Source: Corallium rubrum
Lineage: Eukaryota > Cnidaria > Anthozoa > Scleralcyonacea > Coralliidae
Direction of reading: 5' to 3'
DNA: 64,000 bases
Assembly (NCBI GenBank): GCA_964035015.1
Contig: OZ036014.1
Span: 5,922,495-5,986,494 of the forward strand
The position numbers were made by a program, and so were the translations under genes. Positions 45,160 through 59,604 of the stretch are shown piece by piece (positions within the stretch are counted from its first letter, which is position 1; the number at the start of each line of letters is the position of its first letter). The notes below the pieces were generated by a model. It worked only from the letters and a program-made list of their open reading frames with translations. It was not told the DNA's origin and did not search any database.

Positions 45160-45373
45160 AAATATAGTAAGGTTAGATATACTGCCGAAACAGAGAACGT
45201 AGGAGTCTAACGTTTCGAGCGAAGGCCCTTCGTCAGAGAGAAACGAGACTTCTCTCTGACGTTTCACGTTTCTTTTCTACTTTTCACGTTTCTCTCTGAC
45301 GAAAGGCCTTCGCACGAAACGTTAGACTCCTACGTTCTCTGTTTCGCCAGTATATCTGACCTTACTATATTTT
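45160..45373. mobile_element. Hairpin with hammerhead-like cores (copy 3)
   Basis: Same arms as 33859-34063; the plus-strand core carries changes (ggcc stem, cgcacgaaac). Confidence 0.7.
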
Positions 45374-45419
45374 GAAAAAGTAGTAAACTGTCAAGAATAA
45401 TTTTGATAACAATATACTA

Positions 45420-46350
45420 GAAATACATTAATGCAACAACCCCATCGCCCGCTTTTATTAAATGAGTTTTTTGAAACACCCCCCACTCACCCACCCACCC
45501 TGATTTAAAATAAGCACTCCTGATATACAACCAATATAAAAACAAACAGATTTTTAAACAAATGATAATCCTAGAGATAATTATAGAATTTACGGATGGA
45601 TGACTAACTGATTTAATGAAAGTTGAACATACCAAAGCAAAACTTAGATCTGGTTGTAAAAAATATATTGTTTTTATTGGAGGATTCAAAAGGGATAATT
45701 ATTTTTAGCAAGCACTTAAATGGCTTATGGCTTCCCTATGTCGCTGTGTATAAGTTACATGTTTGCAAAGGCAGAATTAAAAGTTAAAAGCTCAAAATTA
45801 CATTTATAATAGAGTCTGAGATAAAAACAATTCATTAGAATCGGATCCCAGAAAGAAGTATTAAACAGACCACGTTTCAGTCGAAAATTTGGAAATACAG
45901 CAAAAAAAAATTGCAAAAGCCCATGCAAAGTCAATGAATAACATCAACATAAGCTTATAAAGGAAGTGTTTTAAGTTAGCTTTAGTTAAGCTGACTTATG
46001 GTTTGGACGAGCAAAGGGAAAGCACGAAAACGTGAAGCTGTATATTGTTTAGGTTATTAAGACGACAAGAATCCTACCGTTTATAACTTTAACACTGAGT
46101 GACCACAACCACTGCAATTCAGATCGAGTTTTGTTTACCATACGGAGTTTGGTTTCTTCAGGTTTTCTGGTTTCGCTTCAAGATATATTAAACCGACTTG
46201 TTCTCTTTTATTATTTAAGTGGAACAGGCTCCATCGAGGGCTCCATTTCGTTAAACAAAAGCAAGATACTGACAGATTTCATAGTTTTCTTCATCGCTAG
46301 TCACCAGTGTCCAACTACTCTTAACCGTGTGACACCGTACCAAACATATA
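45420..46350. other. Left part of a ~3.1-kb insertion
   Basis: The repeat unit is broken after aataatttgataacaatatacta-type text and resumes at 48519 (actaacaatgtcgagccgag). The intact version is at 34098-34125. This stretch has no recognised gene; minus-strand frames are short. Confidence 0.5.
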
Positions 46351-46356
46351 TATATA

Positions 46357-48398
<2,042 letters not shown>

Positions 48399-48519
48399 AA
48401 CTATCTCCCAGGTTTCGTCTCCCTCGCTTTTTCTACACGCGTGTAAAACGACTCCACGCGTGTCGAGATTAGCACCCTCAGCGGGCTCCGGGCCTTCGGC
48501 CCGTCGCCCGGCTCGGGGA
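48399..48519 (-). mobile_element. SINE-like body whose (TTTG)n tail is the array
   Basis: On the minus strand a G/C-rich body (gacgggccgaaggcccggag, gctaatctcgacacgcgtgg, gaaacctgggagatag) runs directly into (TTTG)n. A retroposon with a TTTG tail that later expanded is the simplest reading. No clear A/B boxes were found. Confidence 0.45.
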
Positions 48520-48770
48520 CTAACAATGTCGAGCCGAGCCCTTCATCAGGTTCAAATAACACTACTAATTCGTAGATATAGATATATATTGTTAGGTCGT
48601 AAAAAGTCTATAAATGTTTCCGATAGAACTGGTTAGTATTTAGAGATTTTTCTACAAAATACAAGGGTTGAGCGTTTCGCTTGAAACGTTACTACGTTAG
48701 TATTTCGTTATCAAAACTAATCGTCGCAGTTTACCACCTTTTCACTTTCCCCTAACAAAATGATAGTGTT
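48520..48770. mobile_element. Right part of inverted-repeat element (copy 5)
   Basis: Continuation of the element begun at 45095, after the 3.1-kb insertion; ends with accttttcacttt. Confidence 0.6.
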
Positions 48771-48972
48771 ATTGCTTGATTTGAACTAAACAAGGCGATG
48801 ACGAACAATAGCCTTGTGTGACTACAACTACCAGAATGCCTTGCCAGTTTCCTCTATTTATCAGAATACTGGCAAAGCATTCTGGTTGTTGAAGTCACCC
48901 AAGGCCATCGTACGCCATCGTGCAAATGGTCTATTCACCAAAAGCAACGATTGAAGAAACTTAATGGCGTGC

Positions 48973-49190
48973 CAGCCCTCTTGAGTACGTTTACATGGGA
49001 AATTTCCAGCCCTCCTAGGCGAGATCCCGGGTTGTAAATAGCGAGATCTCGCCTAGGAGGGCTGGCCCTCTTGAGTGCGTATACATGGGAAATTTCCAGC
49101 CCTCCTAGGTGACATCCCGGGTTGTAAATAGCAAATTTTTACGAGGAATTACGCTGAGAGGCGGGATCTCGGCAAAGAGGGCTAGCCAAA
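48973..49190. mobile_element. GAGATCTCGCCTAGG element, unsplit copy
   Basis: Intact form providing the empty site (cgtttacatggg at about 48988) for the transposon at 34565-39977. Confidence 0.65.
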
Positions 49191-49191
49191 C

Positions 49192-49820
49192 ACCCCTAAA
49201 TGCCCACTAAAATTATTAAAATAGTAAGCATTATAACGAGCCTGAGTTGGGCCAAAAACATATTTATACCCACGAACATCAACTCTATTGTTATATTATT
49301 TACCATCTATTTCTTATGATATTCAGGAAGTACAGTTGCATGTAGGTGTATCAGGGACAATTTGCCATGTACAAATTGTGAAGACATCGATGAAGAAGAT
49401 GAAAATCATTTTGAATATATAAAGATAGCTCAATTTTACTTTTGAGGAATAGCGTTTAGCGAATAACTAGTTGTTTTCGAATTTTGAAACAAACGTTGTC
49501 CAATGACAACTATACGTATGTTTGGCAGATCAAATCAACAACGAATAGGGGGTGTAACTTTCCGTTGTTAAACTTGTCATCGTTGTTTTCACACGGCAGC
49601 GTTTGCTTGGAATAACGTGTCTTTGGATTAATGGTGAGAATTGGAATGATCAGTGAACGCAGGTCGTCTGATAAGGGAAGTTCACCTAAATATAACCTGC
49701 CAAACGCGTTTATTTTGTGGGGGATCAAAGCAACGTTGAAACTTGGAACGGAAGCAATAACAACAGAAAATTACACCCCCTATTCGTTATTGATTTAATC
49801 TGTCAAACGTACAGTTGTCA
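49192..49820. repeat. Array-unit intron text with truncated MITE
   Basis: Nearly identical to 40181-40810, including the damaged plus-strand frame near 49325 and the MITE truncated at 49823. Confidence 0.65.
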
Positions 49821-50173
49821 TTATGAAAGTGGTCTACAGATCTCATAAATACAATTTTGTATTAATTTACGTGCATTTAAATAAACCTTTTGAGCTTCCT
49901 TCTTATGAAAAAAAAATCCTTTAAATTATAAATAAAAAATAAACTAATTTAAATGCACATAAAAATATTAGCAATTCACAAAACACCATAAGTTTATTAA
50001 TTCATAGGAATCAATAGAATTATATAACAAAATGCCAAAGAAGTGAAATAAAATGAAATGAGTGAACTGGAAATGGACCTGGCGTTGGAATTAGAATGAA
50101 TTAAATCTAATTAAACTAAGAATTAGCTAATATTTCTTAATCCAAAATGTACACAAAATTGCTACAGACTTAT

Positions 50174-50215
50174 TTGAACGAGATGGTTTAATCGTGGTAA
50201 AGATGGAGGGAGAAA
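50174..50215 (-). pseudogene. Linker micro-exon with dead donor
   Basis: 42 nt with acceptor tatag and readable linker text, but the donor is ATAAGT: the invariant +1 G is A. Not expected to be spliced in. Confidence 0.6.
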
Positions 50216-51201
50216 CTATACACGTAAAAAGTAAATTGAAATTAAAACCCAAAAAAACATTGTTTTAAAGTATGAAGTTTTATTATAATTAGTTAATAAA
50301 ATTGAAATGTTTGTTGTTGTTTATGAGTTATGATCGTGAACCTGAACTCACATGCAACTATGATCTTTTAATTAAGTAAACTTATTAAATTCATTAATAA
50401 TTCATGAAGAAAATTCAAAAGAAATGAATGTTTACTCAAATATCTGTAAATCTCATGCAGATTCGATCTGATTTACATAAACCTTTTCCTGGCTCAATTT
50501 ACTTAGCTAAAATCACTCCAACTTGAAAAATAGTTTGAAAACATGGCTATTTAGATGCTTCCATTTGATAAGTACGATAAAGCATTCGCAGCCGATCTGT
50601 ATGTGATTTACTATAGCTTGCTTGCAGCTCGCCTTGTAAATCAAATACAGTTCAGCTGTTCATGCTTTACCTATTACATATAGACCACTTTCATAAAGGC
50701 CTTCACTTTAAATATTATTTCATGTGCGTCTAAATGAACCTTTTTGTCATCGTTATGAAGCAAAGATTCTTTTGAATCTGTGTACAAACGAGGTCAGAAA
50801 GGCTTATTAAGATGCAAACAAAAGAATATTCGAATTAATCGCTATTATGAAAGTGGTCTACAGATCTTATAAATACAATTTTGTATTAATTTACGTGCAT
50901 TTAAATAAACCTTTTTGAGCTTCTTAATTCTGTAAAAAAAAACTCCTTTAAATTATAATTAAAAAAATAAACTAATTTAAATGCACATAAAAATATTAGA
51001 AATTCACAAAACACCATAAGTTTATTAATTCATAGGAATAAATAGAATTATATAACAAAATACCAAAGAAGTGAAATAAAATGAAATGAGTGAACTGGAA
51101 ATGGACCTGGCGTTGGAATTAGAATGAATTAAATCTAATTAAACTAAGAATTAGCTAATATTTCTTAATCCAAAATGTACACAAAATTGTTACAGACTTA
51201 T

Positions 51202-51243
51202 TTGAACGAGATGGTTTAATCGTGGTAAAGATGGAGGGAGAAA
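51202..51243 (-). pseudogene. Linker micro-exon with dead donor
   Basis: Same +1 G-to-A donor change as 50174-50215, so the mutation preceded duplication of this ~1-kb unit. Confidence 0.6.
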
Positions 51244-52226
51244 CTATACACGTAAAAAGTAAATTGAAATTAAAACCCAAAAAAACATTGTTTTAAAATA
51301 TGAAGTTTAATTATAATTAGTTAATAAAATTGAAATGTTTGTTGTTGTTTATGAGTTATGATCGTGAACCTGAACTCACATGCAACTATGATCTTTTAAT
51401 TAAGTAAACTTATCAAATTCATTAATAATTCATGAAGAAAATTCAAAAGAAATGAATGTTTACTCAAATATCTGTAAATCTCATGCAGATTCGATCTGAT
51501 TTACATAAACCTTTTCCCGGCTCAATTTACTTAGCTAAAATCACTCCAACTTGAAAAATAGTTTGAAAACATGGCTATTTAGATGCGTCCATTTGATAAG
51601 TACGATAAAGCATTCGCAGCCGATCTGTATGTGATTTACTATAGCTTGCTTGCAGCTCGCCTTGTAAATCAAATACAGTTCAGCTGTTCATGCTTTACCT
51701 ATTACATATAGACCACTTTCATAAAGGCCTTCACTTTAAATATTATTTCATGTGCGTCTAAATGAACCTTTTTGTCATCGTTATGAAGCAAAGATTCTTT
51801 TGAATCTGTGTACAAACGAGGTCAGAAAGGCTTATTAAGATGCAAACAAAAGAATATTCGAATTAATCGCTATTATGAAAGTGGTCTACAGATCTTATAA
51901 ATACAATTTTGAATTAATTTATGTGCATTTAAATAAGCTTTTGAGCTTCGTTCTTATGAAAAAAAACTGCTTTAAATTATAAATAAAAAATAAACTAATT
52001 TAAATGCGCATAAAAAATATTAGAAATTTACTGAATATCATAAGTTTATTAATTTATAGAAAGAAAATAGAATTATATAACAAAATGCCAAAGAAGTGAA
52101 ATAAAATGAAATGAGTGAACTGGAAATGGACCTGGCGTTGGAATTAGAATGAATTAAATCTAATTAAACTAAGAATTAGCTAATATTTCTTAATCCAAAA
52201 TGTATAAAAAATTGTTACAGACTTAC

Positions 52227-52268
52227 TTGAACGAGATGGTTTAATCGTGGTAAAGATGGGGGGAGACG
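52227..52268 (-). CDS. Linker micro-exon, 42 nt (gene 3)
   Basis: Acceptor cttgtacag, donor TCAA|GTAAGT, phase 1-1, SPPIFTTIKPSRS. Confidence 0.55.
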
Positions 52269-53251
52269 CTGTACAAGTAAAAAATAAATTGGAATTAAAA
52301 ACCAAAAAAACATTGTTTTGAAGTATGAAGTTTAATTATAATTACTTAATAAAATTGAAATGTCTGTTGTTGTTTATGAGTTATGATCGTGAACCTGAAC
52401 CCACATGCAACTATGATCTTTTAATTAAGTAAACTTATCAAATTCATTAATAATTCATGAAGAAAATTCAAAAGAAATGAATGTTTACTCAATATCTGTA
52501 AATCTCATGCAGATTCGATCTGATTTACATAAACCTTTTCCTCAATTTACTTAGCTAAAATCACTCCAACTTGAAAAATAGTTTGAAAACATGGCTATTT
52601 AGATGCGTCCATTTGATAAGTACGATAAAGCATTCGCAGCCGATCTGTATGTGATTTACTACAGCTCCCTTGCAGCTCGCCTTGCAAATCAAATACAGTT
52701 CAGCTGTTCATGCTTTATCTATTACATATAGACCACTTTCATAAAGGCCTTCACTTTAAATATTCTTTTACGTGCGTCTAAATGAACCTTTTTGTCATCG
52801 TTATGAAGCAAAGATTCTTTTGAATCTGTGTACAAACGAGCACAGAAAGGCTTATTAAGATGCACACAAAAGAATATTCAAATTAATCGCTATTATGAAA
52901 GTGGTCTACAGATCTTATAAATACAATTTTGAATTAATTTACGTGCATTTAAATAAACCTTTTGAGCTTCCTTCTTATGAAAAACAACTGCTTTAAATTA
53001 TAAATAAAAAATAAACTAATTTAAATGCGCATAAAAAATATTAGAAATTTACTAAATATCATAAGTTTATTAATTTATAAAGAGAATAAATAGAATTATA
53101 TAACAAAATGCCAAAGAAGTGAAATAAAATGAAATGAGTGGACTGGAAATGAACTTGGCGTTGAAATTAGAATGAATTAAATCTAATTAAACTACAGGAA
53201 TTAGCTAATATTTCTTAATCTAAAATGTATAAAAAATTGTTACAGACTTAC

Positions 53252-53293
53252 TTGAACGAGATGGTTTAATCGTGGTAAACATGGGGGGAGAAG
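53252..53293 (-). CDS. Linker micro-exon, 42 nt (gene 3, first)
   Basis: Acceptor cgtgtatag, donor TCAA|GTAAGT, phase 1-1; SPPMFTTIKPSRS. The A that ends IgGFc exon 6 plus CT makes Thr at the junction. Confidence 0.55.
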
Positions 53294-53904
53294 CTATACA
53301 CGTAAAAAATAAATTGAAATTTAAAACCCAAAAAACATTGTTTTAAAGCACCAAGTTCAAGTTAATAAATTTGAAATGTCTGTTGTTGTTTATGAGTTAT
53401 GATCTTGAACCTGAACTCACAACTAAAAGTAAACATAAAAGAAAAACCAAGCAAACTATCAAACTAATTAAGCCATGCATCCTTCGCCAAGACTTCCTTC
53501 CTTCAGAGACGTGACTAAAATCATTTGGCGCAATACTTAACAAATAGTTTACATTTTTTCGTGTATGTGTACTGTAATAAACGGTAATAGATCACAGAAG
53601 ACGTTACAGCGTGTAAAGAACAATAAGTAAGACACGAGACAAAGTCGAGTTTTCGACGTTTACTTTGAGAATACACACGCACATGGAAAAATGTAATCTA
53701 TTTGTTTTATACAATACAAATTCAAGTCTTTTTTATTGAAAGATTTTTATGCATCCCCTCCCCTCACTTTACCTCACTTCACTTCCTGTCACATTACGTC
53801 ACGTCACCTCATCAGTCCCCCTCCCTCTCTATCATGCTGTCGGTGGTGATTTCGTCGTCGTTGGTGTTGTTGCTGTTGTCTACCAGAATAAAGAAATGGC
53901 TTAC

Positions 53905-55152
53905 TGCAATTAATATCTGTGAAGGCAAATCCTCCAGGATAACCATAAGAAACACCATCTTCCCACCCAAACACCAGCAACCCAAATCTTATTCCTCTTG
54001 AAGAATGATATATATTGACGATATCGTAGCCAGGCACACTAAGAACCGCCCAGGTGTACTCAGTTCCACTGATTCTTTGCCATTGTAAGCCAGTGATTTG
54101 ACTTCCGTTCATTACTAAACCGTTTTTATACGACTCTTTTATGAACAAAGTAATTGAGTCAGCGTATGCTGATCCACCAGGAAAGACAACGTGATAGTAA
54201 GAAAGGAACTGTCCAACTGAAGGAAGGACTATAATTGAAGGATGGGCATATTTTCCATTAATTTGTTCTCGTCTTGTATATTGAACAACTTCACACGGCT
54301 TACTACAGTTGACGGAAGAAGCCAAATCGACTCTAAGATCAATTTCCTTGAATTCTCCAGGCGAAAGAACATCTTCTCCGTATGCACTGCGCACAACCGT
54401 ATTGTTTTCATAAGCAAAAATTCGAAACAGGTCCCCAGTATTTGTGTTCATTGTTCCTGTTGATGCAAGGATAAACTCTTTACCCCAGTTTCGTACTGGT
54501 AACAGAAACGCAGCTACATGGTCACAACCGCCAGCTCCAACGTTGATACATGTGTCACCTGATATGACAGAAATCGGTTTATTTGCAACAATAATTGTTC
54601 CAGATAGGTCGAAGGAATGCTTAATGTGAAACGTTTCTAATTTTTGAAGGTTAACACAAAGAGAGCTTCCTCTGTAGTATGAAATCCCACGGTGCACTAC
54701 GGCCCCATTAGTATTCAGCGTTATACAAATTTTTGTTCCATCATTTCCCGAAAATATACCAATGTTCGAATGCTCGGATGGTGTTGGCTTATATGATGCT
54801 ACTACATACACAGTGCCAAGTGCATCTGTAGGTAATGCAAGATATGCATCTGCCGTATCCCTTGCATGATTTAAACAAATAATAGCAACATCTTTTGTAG
54901 AATTTATCTTGATTCCTTTTCTTTCAATATTTGTACCATTCATTCTTAATGAAACTGGTGGTTTATACTCGATAACCTGCCCAGCTTTAACAAAGGAATT
55001 AAATAGTACATTATCTGATGTAGCTGCTCTGATGGTCACAGTGGTATCAAAAATAGCAACAATTGATATTTGAAGAAAGCCACTAGTTTGGTACAAAGGA
55101 TGTTGCTCGGTGAATCCTACGACAAAATGCTTTCCATATTGGCTTCCTTCAT
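53905..55152 (-). CDS. IgGFc-binding N-terminal domain exon 6 (gene 3, first domain)
   Basis: 1248 nt, phase 1-1, acceptor actttatag, donor TTGCA|GTAAGC. Nearly the same protein as exon 5 (RMNGTN for RMQGTN, GIFSGND for GIISGND, VLSPGEF for VLSSGEF). All cysteines and the YGYPGGFAF end are kept. Its signal peptide would come from 60238-60337 across a 5-kb intron. Confidence 0.9.
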
Positions 55153-55264
55153 CTATAAAGTATCAATTAAGACGTGTTGGCTTAAATACAAAAATAAAAA
55201 CTCTGAAAAAATCTGTCAAAACATTAAGCCCCGTTCACACTATAGCGGACTGATAACTTTTACG

Positions 55265-55360
55265 CCGGTGCCTCTCACCAAAAGTTAAGCCCAGTTAGAG
55301 GGGATTAGTACTTGGAAGGGTGACCGCTTGGGAATGACCCGTTGTCGAGCTCGGGACTCA
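55265..55360 (+). ncRNA. 5S rRNA-derived repeat (copy 6)
   Basis: aaaagttaagcccagttaga, then ttagtacttggaagggtgac; same SINE-like context as the other copies. Confidence 0.6.
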
Positions 55361-55837
55361 TGTGAGTAGAGTTGACTACAAATTGTAGTTGATCTCTCCT
55401 GTGTTTCGAGGATTTTTCGCCGGGTTCTCTGGTTTTCCTCTTTCCGTAAAATCAACATCTTACTCTTAGCTGTGATCCTTCGTCTGTGTGTCCATAGTTA
55501 ATAGAACGTATACATAGTTTGGAAAGTCATCCAAAGTCATTGTTCTATGTTTTTGTTTAAGTGTATGGAAATTTGTGCAACTTCACGGGATTGTATTTTC
55601 TGTAGTTTAATTAGTGCGGTCCTTGATCGTCACGTGTTTGTGGCGCTGCGTCGTCACGTGTTCATAGAATTTACTTCCATATAAGGAACTCAATTTGAAG
55701 CCAACTATGGTGTGTCGTATAGTGACTGCGTGCCGTTGATCTGCGTCCTTCGTAACGCAACCGCTGGCTGTGAGTAAGGATCATTAGCCCCCAGTCCTTT
55801 CCTTTACGTTTAAATATTGTGTTGGAAGAGGCGTACG

Positions 55838-56041
55838 TCAGTTTGTGTTGCATGCGACGAAAGGCCTATCTGGTATTAATATAATACTGTTTTTGGTCAC
55901 GTCCACATTGACGTTATAGCATCGGGTGATCTGAGGGAAGGGGTGAAAGGTGTGAGAGTGCCTGCTACTGTAGTTGTCAATTTTTGGATGTATACGTACA
56001 GAATGTAAGCAAAATTCCCATTGACTAATGAAAGTAAACAT
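55838..56041 (-). other. Conserved small ORF in repeat unit (copy 6)
   Basis: MFTFISQWEFCLHSVRIHP, then NVDVTKNSIILIPDRPF; frame intact. Unknown. Confidence 0.25.
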
Positions 56042-56127
56042 GTCAATGAGATCATAATTGTAGCCCCCAAAGTCTACGTTTTACACAGCGCGGCTTTCCT
56101 ATTTTTACATGGATTGAAATAAATCGC

Positions 56128-57080
56128 TGTTTGCTTTACGGCTTTTCTGACTCCCCGGATAATCTGACCGTGTTGACGTCAAGATCGCTTATGCTAGTCA
56201 TCTTTGGGATTGGGAACAAGTTCTAAGATGGCGGCGACTGTCACGAAACGTTTGACTGCTGGCCATAGGGAATGGCCTATCCAGTTTATATAGAGACCAG
56301 TGCATCGGACGCCATCCGATCGCCGCCTCGTCCCCAGTCGCTTTATCGCTTTAGGAAATTTGAGAGGGGGGCCAACGGTGGGGCACATGCTGTGGGAAAG
56401 GCGGGGGGATATGGGTGCTCTACGCTAGTTCCCTGGCTTCACAAACGCGTGGAGCTTCGCTCAACATGAGAAATTTAAACAAAGATTTTCCTAAAAATTA
56501 TAAGATGTTAGAATATGTGCTCGTGATATTATTCTTTAAGCCAATTATCTTAATTAAACCTTTAATGAAACATTTGTAATCGTGACACTTATGCATGAGA
56601 TAAGGCTTATGCATGATAAGAACTGATTAAGAACTATTATCTTATCACTTATTATAAGCATGATAAGAACTGATTAAGAACTGACTTTCATAACTTCATA
56701 TCCTGTAATATTTATAGTCCTTTTATGGTAGTAGATATAGATAATCCATGTACATATAAATGATTGATATATAAAATAAACTTTAGTCTGTATGTTTAAC
56801 TCCTGAAGTTAAGTTGTGTGTTGTGCTTCGTATTCGAGATAGAGCGATGGCAACGGCACAAAACCCAACATGAGAAGAGTCTGTGGGGGAGGCAGATCCG
56901 ATCGCATTCCTCCGGCAGTTTTAACCTTCATGGCGACGAATAAAGATGCGCGAGGCGGTCGTTTCACACGGTAATACTTCAAGTAATCAAATTAAAAACT
57001 AAGTTCTAACACGCCGACGCGAAGGTGGCACTGTTCAAGATACTGTTGACCGTATATTACTGTCTTTGATTTTCTTCTAA
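56128..57080. other. Unit-breaking insertion, no gene recognised
   Basis: Array homology stops at aaataaatcgctgtttgc. G/C-richer text with aagatggcggcgactgtcac and tcgctttatcgctttagg follows, then AT-rich sequence with small direct repeats (gcatgataagaactgattaa twice near 56615 and 56659). Homology resumes near 57080. Confidence 0.45.
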
Positions 57081-57199
57081 ATGCGAAGTAAAATTATTAT
57101 AATAGTAAGCATTATAATGAGTCTGAGAGTTGGGCCAAAAACTCATTTATGCCCACGAACATCAACTCTATTGTTATATTATTTATTATCTATTTCTTA

Positions 57200-57260
57200 T
57201 GACATTCAGGAAGTACAAAAAAAGCAAAGGTTTTTGTATCTGCGCAACGCGCAGATATAT
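57200..57260 (+). pseudogene. Truncated plus-strand exon-like frame
   Basis: cattcaggaagtacaaa is followed by unrelated text; only the first codons of the 9081-9229 frame remain. Confidence 0.3.
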
Positions 57261-57439
57261 TGCTATCGTGTTGTGTGTGTGGGTTAACTTTTTGGTGTAA
57301 CCGCTGACCTGTAATGTGTGCAGTAGTGTGACTGTTCATATTTCCTCGCCATGTTGTATGAACTACGGAGCGAGACGAAGAACAACATTATTTTCGAAGA
57401 AAGTCAATTGCAATGCTGTATGATTGGAGTAGTATGATT

Positions 57440-58520
57440 CAGGGATACTTTAAAATGATTGCGTTTGACCGTACGCCAAGTGATAGCATAATAATGCAAT
57501 TTGATATTTGCGCTCATCTCAGTTCAAATGGATTTTTCTCCGTTGCTATTCTATACGATTTGAGTTTTAATTCACATATGTTGTACAGAATTTAACGCTC
57601 TATCTAACCGTACAAGTTTCCCAAATGGCACAAACCTACAGACGATTGATTTACTTTAAATATGACCGCGTTCGACCGTACGCCAAGTAAATAGCGTAAT
57701 AATGCAATTTGATACTTGCGCTCATGTCAGTTCAAATAGCCTTTTCTCCGTTGTTATTCTATAAAACGTTCTCTAATTCACATATGTTGTACAGAATTCA
57801 ACGCTCTATCTAACCGTGCAAGTTTCCCAAATGGCACAAACCTACAGACGATTGATTTACTTTAAATATGACCGCGTTTGACCGTAGGCCAATAAATAGC
57901 GTAAATAATGCAATTTGATATTTGCGCTCATGTCAGTTCAAATAGCCTTTTCTCCGTTGTTACTCTAACAATGTTCTCTAATTCACCTATGTTGTACAGA
58001 ATTTAACGCTCTATCTAACTGTAGAAGTTTCGTGAATGGCACAAACCTACAGAAGTTTCAGGGGTATACTTTAAACACGCGGTATCCGGTGGCTTAACTA
58101 TGAAGATATATCCCAATACGGCTGTTAGCCGTTAAATTCTATACTTCCGACAAAGTTTTTGACTAAAACACTATGATTTTTCAGGGTTATATTCTATACG
58201 ATTTTTTCTAATTCACATATGTTGTAGAATATTTAACGCTCTATCTAACTGTATAAGTTTCGTTAATGGCACAAACCTACAGACGATTCAGGGAATCAGC
58301 TGGCGGATACCGGTTTAAATATGATTGCGTCACGGTTTGACACGATAGTTGCCATTTGATGTTTGGCGCTCATCTCAGTTCAAATAGATTTTTCTCCGTT
58401 GCTATTCTACGATTTTTTTAATGCACATTTGTTGAACAGAGTTTAACGCTCTATCTAACGGTATAAGTTTCCAAAATGGCACAAACCTACAGACGATTCA
58501 GGGGTATTTAGACCCGCGGT
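57440..58520. repeat. ~205-bp tandem repeat, about five copies
   Basis: Units contain gaccgtacgccaagt, atgcaatttgatatttgcgc, tcagttcaaat, tttaacgctctatctaac and atggcacaaacctacagacg. Copies begin near 57440, 57660, 57865, then two more diverged ones separated by an insertion around 58060-58190. Confidence 0.85.
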
Positions 58521-58744
58521 GTCCGGCTCAACAGCCGTATTATTGGCCATTGGGATATATCTTCCTGCAGTTAGCCGTTAAATTCTATATTTCCGACAAA
58601 GTTTTGCACTAAAACATTTCGGAGACAGGGGATATTGCTGATAAACTGGTAAGTATTTTTAACGTGACTTATAGTAAACGGCTTGCGAGTGTGATCTACC
58701 ACAGTTTTTGTGAGTCATGATAAAAAATTATTTTGGTCAGAGAA

Positions 58745-58835
58745 CGTGTAAATCTTATAAGATCTACATGTAAAAATCTTATAAGATTTTTCTTAAGATC
58801 TTACAAGATTTTCCAAGATCACACAAGATCTTGAC
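58745..58835. repeat. AAGATCTT-rich short repeats
   Basis: Many overlapping aagatctt / cttataagat palindromes. Confidence 0.7.
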
Positions 58836-58848
58836 AAGATTCTCACAG

Positions 58849-59587
58849 GAGTTTGGGTTTTGGTCGAGGGTCGAGTGTCGATGGTTGCTAGTCGAGGGTC
58901 GAGGGTAGTTGATCGAGGGTCGTAAAATATGCTAAAAATATTTTTGAAATATATAATATTATGAATTAACTTATTTTGTGTTTCAAGTGAAAAAACTCTT
59001 GCCGCGGCATTTACGCAAAGTGGATGATGCTTCAATGTTTTGGAAGACTTGTGAAGACGGTCTGATTCAAGTTTTCCTGCATGGCTTTCGAAGACGTTTT
59101 TTTCCGGACGAGTAAAGTTGTTTCATAAACCAAGAATTTGTATGATTACGATTTACGACCTGTTTCCAAAATCTAATGTACATTTAATATAAGCCTCCTC
59201 CGCAGGCAACTCTCTGTTGATTTTATACAAAAATAGCGCGGAAGGTTTGCTTCTATTTGTCCCTTGAGTTGCTCATCCCGCTTGCGAAATGGTAAAAGAT
59301 CGGAATACATGAAGATAATACACGAATAAAAATGCGAAAACATGGCTAATAGGTTACCAGTTTTCTAGACAAATTTACCAAATATTTCCTGTCAGTAAAA
59401 CACCTTGCCGCGTGCGTATCGAATGTCGAAAAAATATCTTCCGCCGCAATTCTTTTTGTCTAGCCTATACGTCGACGTTTTATTTGTGCCGCTAGAAGGA
59501 AATTATGTGCATAAATTTTAGCGTATTTTACGACCCTCGACCAACTACCCTCGGCCCTCGACTTGCAACCCCCCTCGACCAAAACTC
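58849..59587. mobile_element. 739-bp element with 9-bp target duplication
   Basis: TTCTCACAG flanks both sides exactly (58840-58848, 59588-59596). Terminal inverted repeats of about 85 bp start GAGTTTGGGTTTTGGTCGAG and carry tcgaggg repeats. A 9-bp duplication suits Mutator-like elements. No transposase. Confidence 0.85.
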
Positions 59588-59604
59588 TTCTCACAGTGGT
59601 GGGT

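Larger units (their letters stand above)
49821..53440. repeat. ~1.025-kb tandem unit, about 3.5 copies
   Basis: Copies start at ttatgaaagtggtctacaga near 49821, 50844, 51873 and 52893. Each carries one linker micro-exon (50174, 51202, 52227, 53252). Confidence 0.9.

Noticed and set aside
49821..53440. LTR retrotransposon with ~1-kb LTRs
   Set aside because: Four adjacent copies in tandem with no gag/pol and no internal region; better explained as tandem duplication of a micro-exon-bearing segment.
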